Assembly: GCF_030272615.1 (NCBI RefSeq)
Contig: NC_081406.1
Span: 114,545,783-114,609,782, forward strand
DNA length: 64,000 bases
From: Cryptomeria japonica
Taxonomy: Eukaryota > Streptophyta > Pinopsida > Cupressales > Cupressaceae
Direction: 5' to 3'
Below, piece by piece: positions 55,915-64,000 of this stretch; within the stretch, counting starts at the first letter, position 1; each line of letters begins with the position of its first letter. The notes beneath the pieces were generated by a model. It saw only the letters and a list, made by a program, of their open reading frames with translations. It was not told the DNA's origin and did no database searches. Made by a program: the position numbers and the translations under genes.

Positions 55915-57586
55915 TGTAGTGTTGTAAATTGTACACCCTTGTTAGGGTGGTACAATTTCACACTTAGGTTAGCACCTGCCTTAGTGTGTTTGCATCTTGC
56001 ATTATAATTTCCCTTTAAGAATTTAATTAATTAATTTAATTAAATCTAAAGTCCTATTTCATCACTTCATACATCATAAAAGTGGGCCCTTTACCCTAAG
56101 TGCACCCCTTTTTATTTTATTCCTCCAATAAATAATTTAATCATAAACCCTAATTACATCCTATTTCAACCTTTAAGGCCCAATTTTGCATATCAAAACA
56201 CCTCAAAATCATCTGTGACTTTGGGATTCACTCTAATATCATAATAACTAATGACCCTAAAAATTTGGTGAAAATTTGGTCAAACCATGTGCGTTCCCGC
56301 CACGATCCTCGACTTTTTTTCTCAAAATTTTGGGAGCACAATTATATGATATTATAATGTTTAACCCCCAAAATATTGGTGTGAAATTCAATTTATAGGT
56401 CATCCTAAAGGCGGAATTAAGTCAAAATTAAGATCTAGGGTTTCATACATCAGAGCTCTCTTTCTTAATTTGACGACAACTAGGATCTATCTAATCTAAG
56501 GGAGTTTTCAGCAAAGCAAGTATAAGGACCCTTCTATCTAGTGAAAGAGAAGCCTATGTGGATTCTTCAACAACATTCAACAACATTTCATCAATCATTC
56601 GTCATCAATTAGGATCCTTCAAGACATTGAAGAGAAATAGGAGATCTAGTGGCAATATCTCTCCCTTAGGGATTGGTATGATTTCATGTTATTTTCATGT
56701 CTTTGTATGAGCTTATTTACATCAATTTTCATATTTACATTCATTATTTAGATCACTTTTCATCATTTATTTAGAGCATTTACTTTTTCAATTACAAGCA
56801 ATTAGGGTTTACTCTTTAGGGTTACTTTAGAATGTTTACTTTCATTTTAGGATCTTGCATACACATAAGGTCCTAACACACACATTTTCAGTACACTATC
56901 AGCTATTTGTGGAGGTGGAAATCACTAACACAAGGTTTTGACTAAGGAAAAAACCTATATAGCCACCCAAACCTTCCCTTTTCTGTTGCAGGTGCAGAAA
57001 TAGGTACCCGAAGGCACTTTCAGCTCAGCAAAAGGCACAAGAACCACCCATAATCATCAGATCTTCCTTAATCTTCCTACGATAGGGATATGCTACCCTT
57101 TTCCTTCCTAGGATAGTTGTGTGGTGCTATGGTCCCTCTACTTTGCAGTGATTTTTAGTAGGTTGCAGCTTCAGGTCATCAGATTTGTAGTCTTTTAGTT
57201 GTAGCTTCCTGTCTGTAGAAATAGGACAATGGCGTGGCACCTTGGTCTAGGTCAGTTTTGGTCAATTTGGAGCATCAATTACACATACATAATCCTATCC
57301 CTTTCATACTTTCATTATCTTAGTTTTAGATCTGCAAGTTTGTGCAATTCCGAGTTCATTTATGCTTCATTCTTTATCTCCTAATCTAGTTGATCATTCA
57401 AACCCTAGTTTTTCTCATCATTTGCAACAAGAGGAATAGAAACCTTAAGAGGTAATCCTTGGCTCTCTTTTTCTCACAATAAATATCCAAAGTGAGCTAT
57501 CTCCCTAGGCTCTTTCGTATTCCCAATGTGTTGGCAAAAGTAGGATTAGGTCCTAGTCACCCAATATCGCTTTTCCCACCACCACA
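55915..57586 (+). repeat. 5' LTR of element G
   Basis: It begins TGTAGTG and ends CACCACCACA, 1672 bp. It is confirmed by the partial copy at 62691-64000. Repeated AACAACATTC units lie near 56565. Confidence 0.88.
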
Positions 57587-57589
57587 TTT

Positions 57590-57606
57590 TGGTGAACCCG
57601 ACGTGA
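57590..57606 (+). other. Likely primer-binding site of element G
   Basis: TGGTGAACCCGACGTG lies three bases after the LTR end and begins with the TGG required for pairing with a tRNA CCA end. I cannot name the tRNA with certainty. Confidence 0.55.
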
Positions 57607-58118
57607 ATCCAACCGTCTTTAATTCTGATTTATGTTCTTAGATCTGAGTTTTCTTTTCTATTTCAAATTCAAATTTACATTTACAAGTTTCAATTCCTTA
57701 CAAATTCCAAAATTTAGAGGTTAATTTTGCTAAAACCCTAATTTTTTCAATTTAAAATTGAACTTGTGAATAGCTTAATTTGGATCATTAATTTCAGATC
57801 TGATTTAAGAACACATTTCACTCATAAATTTAATTTTTATAAATCATCATTTAGAGTTCTTTCATTGGTTAAAATTGAACATTCCCTTCTATTTTGTATA
57901 TTTTGTCATTTGAAAGAGGAATTTTTTTGTCATGATGCATTCATTTCCTAAATGTGATAATGGGTTAGCTTTCCGTGTTTCAATTTTTCTCTCTTAAATA
58001 ACCTCTTCCTATCTATGACAACATTTTAGTGCCTAAAAGAGTTGTTACCAATCCCTTCAAAACTATCTCATGCTCTAAGGATGAAGATTTGAAGAGAGAT
58101 TGAGACAATTCTCCTAAA
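57607..58118 (+). other. Leader of element G
   Basis: AT-rich stretch between primer site and first coding frame. No gene is seen. Confidence 0.5.
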
Positions 58119-60200
58119 ATGTGCCCTTCCCATCTAGCTATCGTAGAGGAAGAGGATTATATCATAAACACCTTTCTTAATGTTACCTTACCTTCCCTAG
58201 ATGATACCTCTCTAAGTGAAAAGGTATTTATTGACATTGACTTATCTTCTCCTAAATTTGGTTTTACCAATGGGGGCATGTTAATACAACAAGAGGTTAT
58301 GAGCACTTCTTCCAAAGATCTCCTTCCTAAGCATGAATCTTTGGAGAAAGATATTCATCTCCTTCCTAAAGAGTACTCCCCTCATGAGGTTCATTTTGTG
58401 CAAGAAGATGGCATTGTCCCTACTTGTCCTAATGATGTCATCTCCTCTTTTGACTTCAACAAAATTCCCACTAGAGATGATCCATTAATGAGAAATGCTT
58501 TCCCTTCTCCTAAAGTTTGTCTTACCCCTAAAGATTCCTTAGAGAAAGAAGATGAAACCATGACCAATTTACTTAATGGTCTCTCCCCTAAAGATCCTAT
58601 TGAACACATTTTGAGGCAAGAAGACCATGTAAAAACATATATTGATGCTATCCTTCCTAAGGATGGAGAATTAATGAACAATGTTATCGCTTCTCCTAAA
58701 ATTGGCAATAACAATAAGGACATCTTTGTGCAAGATATTTCTAATACTTTTTCTAATGACCTCACTATTTGATATGAACCATTAGAAGAAGGTGTTGATT
58801 ATTCTCTCCCCCATGAGAGAACCCTAGCCAAAGGGGATAAAATCATGATTCATAACTCCCTTGATAACATCTCAGCTTCAATGAATCTCAATCATTCTCC
58901 CTCTAAAAATAAAGCATCTCCCTCTCCTCAACTTGGTTCTACTCATAAGGATACCCTAGTTCAAGATAAGATGGTTAACATCTATTTCAAAGATCTCCCT
59001 CTCAAAGGTGAGACTTTAAAGAGTAATATTGATCCTTCTCCTAGAGAGTTTATTCCCCATGTAGATCCTTTGGTGATAGAGGATGATATGACCTTTCCTA
59101 CTAATAATTTTCCTCCTAAAACATCAATGCCTACCCCTAGTCTCCCTCCTAAAATTTATCTTATCTATGATAACATTTTAGTTCAAAGAGAGACTATCAA
59201 CAATTCTTCCAACAATCTTATTCATTCTTCTTCTAAGGACACCTTTGATATTCCTAAACCATATTCAATAAATTTTATAGATGTGAATTAAATGCCTAAT
59301 AAAACCCTCTTCACAATTCAAGGTGCTTGTCCTCAAAATTCCCCATGTAAGCTTATCTTAGTGGTTCAAGGTGGTTATGCTAATGATTGTTTCTACACTC
59401 CTAAGAAATCTATTATTACTTTGCAAGGATTTTATCCTACTAAGAGCCCTTATGAGTATGCTAATAAAATCACTGGAGAGAGTTATCATGTGGTTGCTCA
59501 TATATACAACACAAGAAACAATAGGCAACCTAGTCCTCCTCCGATTATCCCAACTTCACTTTCTCTCTCTCAACCTATTCTTTCACAAGAACCTCATATA
59601 CTAGATCTTAGCAAGGAGTATGATCTCATTGAACAACTTAAAGATACTCCTTCCAAGATTTCTATTTGGGATTTGGTTCAAACTTCACCTTCTTATCATG
59701 GTATGTTACAAGATGCTTTGAAAAACTTAGATGTCCCACCTATAGTGACACCTAATAACATGTCTGCCTTGATTGATCCTACAAATAAATCCAAAGCTCA
59801 AATTATATTCACACAAGATGAGTTACCTTCTCCTGAAATCCAAAATCAATATGATCCTCTTATGATTGTGGTTATTATCCATGATAGTGCTATAAGGCAA
59901 ACCCTTGTGGACAATTGGTCTGGCCTTAATTTTTGTGGTGCAAACTTATTGGATAAGATTAAAGTGGATCATTCTCTCATCAAACCTTCTTCTCTTACTA
60001 TTCGAGGTTTTGATAATGTGGCTAAATAATGTCTAGGTGTCATAGCCTTGCCTATTAAGGTAGGTCCTACTGTGTTACCTACACCCATTCATGTTATGCC
60101 TGGTAATTTGACATACAACCTTCTATTAGGGAGACCTTGGATTTATAGCATGCAAGTTGTCCCCTCAACTTTGCATAGGTAAGTCAAATAATTTATAATA
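58119..60200 (+). pseudogene. Low-complexity protein and retropepsin of element G
   Basis: One frame runs from 58119 to 60029 with stops at about 58770, 59289 and 60027 and no frameshift. The first 390 codons are made of loose repeats with SPK, LPK and KDxLxxxE words (for example FPSPKVCLTPKDSLEKEDET) and no gag motif. After 59460 comes HIYNTRNNRQPSPPP, then SIWDLVQTSPSYHGMLQDAL, IIHDSAIRQTLVDNWSGLNF (protease active site with D-N-W-S instead of D-N-G-S), SSLTIRGFDNV and, after a stop, NLTYNLLLGRPWIYSMQVVP. The last blocks match element A. Protease of this type cuts Gag-Pol; with Trp in the triad it is unlikely to work. Confidence 0.8.
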
Positions 60201-60367
60201 ATGAGGCCTACACCTTGTTAGCTAATACCAAACTTTAAGAAGCATTAAAATATGGATCTTCTTGTTCAACTACTTCCCATTCTTCTTCCAATCCTTCTTC
60301 TTCTTCAAATGCATCTACTTCTTTTAATGATTTTGTTCCTTCCAGTATTCCTGATTCTCCTACTCAA

Positions 60368-61129
60368 TTGGAATCTCCTACCAAGGATCTATTTTCTCTC
60401 GAAGAAGTGATCACAAATTATGATTGGGGATCTCTAGAATTTACCCCTACTTTTATAGGAGAATATAGGGTACCTTGTAATGGATCTAATACTAAGAAGG
60501 AGAAATCTAAGGAGGAACCCAAAGAGCAACCCACCTTGTCTAAACAACTAAGTAACCATTTTGTGGCTACTTCTAATTCAAATGATTCTTCAAATCCTTC
60601 CTCTAATTCATATAGCACTAAGACCTATGAGGCATCACAATCTCCTTCTGATTTGACATCCCTTTATGGTCTTGGTTTTCACATTTTAGTTAAGATTGGC
60701 TATGATGGAAATGGTTGTGGCGCAAATGAACAAGGAATTAAAGTTCCTTTAGAACGTAATACACATGAAGCCTCATTTGGACTTGGATATAACCCTTCTA
60801 AGTCCACCAAAGCATCTAAAAGACCATATCTCAATGTGAATTCTATATTTAGTAGTGATGATGACCTCACCTCAATTAAATCATCTCCTACTTCTTTCAA
60901 CACTCATTCCCCTCATAAGGAAATCTTGGTGATGAACAAATCTCTTTATGACTCGCCTCAAGAGATTTCTAATCTCCCTTATGAGACTCTATCTTCTACT
61001 CATTCTAAAATCCCTTCTTCTATGAATAAGGCTATAATGAATTATACTTATCCCTCTTCTAAGATTTCTTGTGTGCAAGAAAAGTATGACTTAGTGGCCT
61101 ATTCTTCTCCTATAAACTTCTCTTTCTAA
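60368..61129 (+). pseudogene. G-patch part of the element G protein
   Basis: The frame is open for 253 codons after a frameshift near 60200-60300. A G-patch lies at residues of about 101-142 (60668-60796): GLGFHILVKIGYDGNGCGAN, EQGIKVPLE and FGLGYNP. Before it are Ser/Asn-rich and Lys/Glu-rich stretches, after it a Ser/Pro-rich tail to the stop at 61127. The domain stands in the same place, after the protease, as in element A. The known role of G-patches is binding to RNA or to RNA helicases. Confidence 0.8.
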
Positions 61130-62690
61130 AGACTTTTTAACATTCATCATTTTATACATGTTTTTAATCTCACTTATACTAGAGTATTTAACATGTCATA
61201 TTCAAATACCTCATTCAATCTATCATGTCTTTAAGTAACATTAATGGCTATTATGTTTCTCATCATTATGTGACATTGGTTGCTTACTTACTAGGGGCTC
61301 ATTGTCATTCATGATGGTACAATTTCATATGAAATCATACTTTTGGAAGCAACATAATAGCCTATTTCTATCTCATCTCTTCTCCCTATATATGGGGGTA
61401 AGAGTGATTTCAAACATCTCTCCTTAAGATTAGAATTTCCCCTTTGTGAATTAGTGTCTTCTATAATTATTTCGTATTGATTGTAGAGGTGTATTCATAT
61501 TTAAATTCCTTCTCTCATATTGGAAGAAGCATCCCTAATGGGGATATTATGTACATATCCTTAATTGGGACCTCCTCCTTTGTGTTTGAAGTCTTTGATC
61601 ATTCATCAATTTATTTTCTTCATTAAGTAGTATCTTTTATAATAAACCCTTCTATTTTGTGCACGTGCATATCCCTTATGAGGATCTCCTTCCTTCTTTT
61701 AGAAGAGTGTTGTTACAAATAATCTCTCTTTGATGTCATCTCAATACTTTGCTCTTTTCAAATCTCTTGCATTCATTCATTATAGAAGATGTTATATTTG
61801 TTTAAGACAGCTCATCTTGAAGGTAGATGTCTTTTGAACAAAGATCTCTTCTCCTCCAAGGATCTCCTATACACTTATATAGAAAGATATCTCTTTTCAA
61901 CTATCTTATCCTTGCTTGAAGAGTATTCCCTCTCTTTCTTGGATTTATGGCATTGTTGCATGATAGATATCTTCTTGGTGTCAAGCGTAGGTATCCTTGT
62001 TCTACTTGTACACATGTGCACGAGTTTGAGTGTAGCTAACAGTTTTCTCACTCTCTCCCTTACATGGATCACCCAGATAGACTCTGGGGGCTAGTTTTCC
62101 ACATCCTTCTCTCCATGGATCACCTAGTTTTAGGGGTGATATTTCCATGGTTCCTTTTCTCTTCTCATGGATCACCAAAGTGTGTATTCATGCTTTCTAT
62201 CTCTTCTTCCTTCTTTTTGCATTTATTTCCATTTAAATCATTCATCTTGTGTTAGAGAGCTCTCAAATCCTTACACTCTTTATTGTTTTTGAATTGAGGC
62301 TTAGTTCTCTTTCTTACCGAATGATTCTCCATTAATTTTTGATCTTATATCAAATATTCTTATGAGCATTTGTCATCAATCTTCTTTCACAATTAGATGT
62401 GGTAAACATGATACCCCATTTCAACTCACTAAAATTAGCAAGCCAAAGTAGGGGGGGCATACATCTACCCTTGAATTTTCATCACCTTCCTTAGTAAGCA
62501 TTTAGGTGATTTGGTGGTTTTATCTAACATGTGATTTTGTAGGGTGCGGATCCTAATTGTGTACTGCAGATACCGATGGGGGCTTCATCCGACAACTTGT
62601 AGATATATCCTTTTTTATGAATGTTTACTTTTATGTACTTTATCTTGCATATGCACGTGGTGTCATATGGACGCTAAAGTGGGGGCTAAA
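61130..62690 (+). other. 3' non-coding region of element G with polypurine tracts
   Basis: Long stretch of 1.56 kb without a supported gene. Three copies of CATGGATCACC lie at 62063, 62114 and 62166. A G run (AAAGTAGGGGGGGCATAC) lies near 62444-62461, and the real primer tract GCTAAAGTGGGGGCTAAA touches the LTR at 62690. Confidence 0.6.
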
Positions 62691-64000
62691 TGTAGTGTTG
62701 TAAATTGTACACCCTTGCTAGGGTAGTACAATTTCACACTAAGGTTAGCACCTGCCTTAGTGTGCTTGCATCTTGCATTATAATTTCCCTTTAAGCATTT
62801 AATTAATTAATTTAATTAAATATTAAGTCCTATTTCATCACTTCATACATCATAAAATTGGGCCCTTTACCCTAAGTGTTCTCCTTTTTATTTTATTTCT
62901 CTAATAAATCATTTAATCATAAACACTAATTATGTCCTATTTCAACCTTTAAGGCCCAGTTTTGCATATCAAAACACCTTGACATAAGCTGTAACTTTTG
63001 GATTCGCTCTAATATCATCATATCTAATGGCCCTAAAAAATTTGGTGAAAAGTTGGTTGGACCATGTGCCTTCCCGCCACGGTCCTCGAGTTTTTTCCCA
63101 AAATTTTGGGAGCATAATTCTATGATATTATAATGCTTAACCCTAAAATATTGACAAGAAATTCAATTCCTAGGTCAGCCTAAAGGTGGAATTAAGTCGA
63201 AATTAAGATCTAGGGTTTCATACATAAGAGCTCTCTTTCTTCATTTGAAGGCAACTAAGATCTATCTACTCTAAAGGAGGTTTTAGCAAAGCAAGCATAA
63301 GGAGCCTTCTATGTAGTGAAAGAGAAGCCTATGTGGAGTCTTCAACAACATTCAACAACATTCAACAAAATTTCATCAAGAATTCATCATCAATTAGGAG
63401 CCTTGAAGACATTGAAGAGTAATAGGAGATCTAGTGGCAATATCTCTCCCTTGGGGATTGGTATGATTTCATGTTATTTTCATGTCTTTGTATGAGCTTA
63501 TTTACATAAATTTTCATATTTACATTCATTCTTTAGATCACTTTGCATCATTGATTTAGAGCATTTACTTTGTCAATTACAAGCAATTAGGGTTTACTCT
63601 TTAGGGTTTCTCTAGATTATTTACTTTCATTTTAGGATCTTGCATACACATAAGGTTCTAGCACACACATTTTCAGTACATTATCGACTATTTATGGAGG
63701 TGGAAATCACCAACATAGGGGTTTGACTAAGGAAAAACCCTATATGGCCACCCAAACCTTCCCTTTTCAGATGCAGGTGCAGAAACAAGTACCCAAAGGC
63801 ACTTTCCGCTCAGCAAAAGGCACAAGAACCACCCAGAATCATTAGATCTTCCCTAATCTACTTGGTATAGGGGCATGGCCCCCTTGTCCTACCCAAGATA
63901 GTGGTGTGGTTCTGTGTTCCCTTTTCTTTGTAGTGATTTTTAGCAGGTTGCAACTTCAGGTCATCAGATTTTCAGTCTTTCAGTTGCAACCTCCTATTTG
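62691..64000 (+). repeat. 3' LTR of element G, partial
   Basis: It matches 55915 onward with scattered changes and small indels, including three instead of two AACAACATTC units near 63345. The end lies outside the window. Confidence 0.88.

Larger units (their letters stand above)
55915..64000 (+). mobile_element. Element G: non-autonomous gypsy-like LTR element with protease and G-patch, right end outside window
   Basis: LTRs at 55915-57586 and 62691 to beyond 64000 share the start TGTAGTGTTGTAAATTGTAC and continue alike. A primer-site-like sequence follows the left LTR and a polypurine tract (GCTAAAGTGGGGGCTAAA) precedes the right one, so it is read on plus. The interior encodes a low-complexity protein, a retropepsin and a G-patch. 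RT, RNase H and integrase are missing. The encoded part resembles the protease region of element A, so a Tat-type element is the likely parent. Confidence 0.85.

Noticed and set aside
1-64000. Host protein-coding genes, CRISPR arrays or rRNA genes
   Set aside because: None found. All recognisable frames belong to retroelements, repeats have no spacer structure, and no rRNA sequence was recognised.

Overview
The window looks like intergenic nuclear DNA of a seed plant, most likely a gymnosperm (conifer). It is AT-rich, carries no host gene that I can recognise, and is almost wholly built of decayed LTR retrotransposons inserted into one another. Gypsy elements of the Tat type with two RNase H domains, copia elements primed by initiator tRNA-Met, very long LTRs and many gag-only or protease-only relatives fit a conifer genome. 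That assignment is an inference from style, not from a marker gene.

The layout is a set of nested boxes. The oldest box is gypsy element B (minus strand, 4201-54657 and further left). Its 5' LTR is 49904-54657, gag to reverse transcriptase lies at 45589-49811, the pol remainder at 5456-7252, and part of its 3' LTR at 4201-5293. Copia element C (minus, 7253-45583, target duplication CAACC) sits inside B's pol. Tat-type gypsy element A (minus, 9303-40925, target duplication CATAA) sits inside C's pol. Within A there are two further insertions: small LTR element D (23151-27518, target duplication GGTTG) in the gag gene, and element E (31629-40810) in the 5' LTR. Element F (1-4200, plus, left end outside the window) is inserted in B's 3' LTR. 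To the right of B lie a 926-bp fold-back repeat (54683-55608) and a separate LTR element G (55915 to beyond 64000).

Coding content: A carries gag, protease, a G-patch, RT, RNase H, a second archaeal-type RNase H and integrase on the minus strand, plus a 678-codon plant mobile domain (PMD) reading frame in antisense between integrase and 3' LTR. B has its archaeal-type RNase H between protease and RT, and a long broken reading frame inside its 4.75-kb LTR. C is a gag-pol copia. D carries only a protease-like gene, G only a protease plus G-patch. E and F carry a large accessory protein (called ORF2 here) with no pol; in E it follows a coiled-coil, zinc-knuckle Gag and has its own promoter-like leader. 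E has also suffered a 4.16-kb internal tandem duplication.

Nearly every gene is broken by stop codons. In several reading frames the stops are mainly TAG and TGA with few frameshifts, as expected from methylcytosine decay of CAG and CGA. The most interesting leads are the ORF2 family shared by E and F (and perhaps by B's LTR), the unusual domain order of B, the antisense PMD gene of A, and the mismatch between A's two LTRs.
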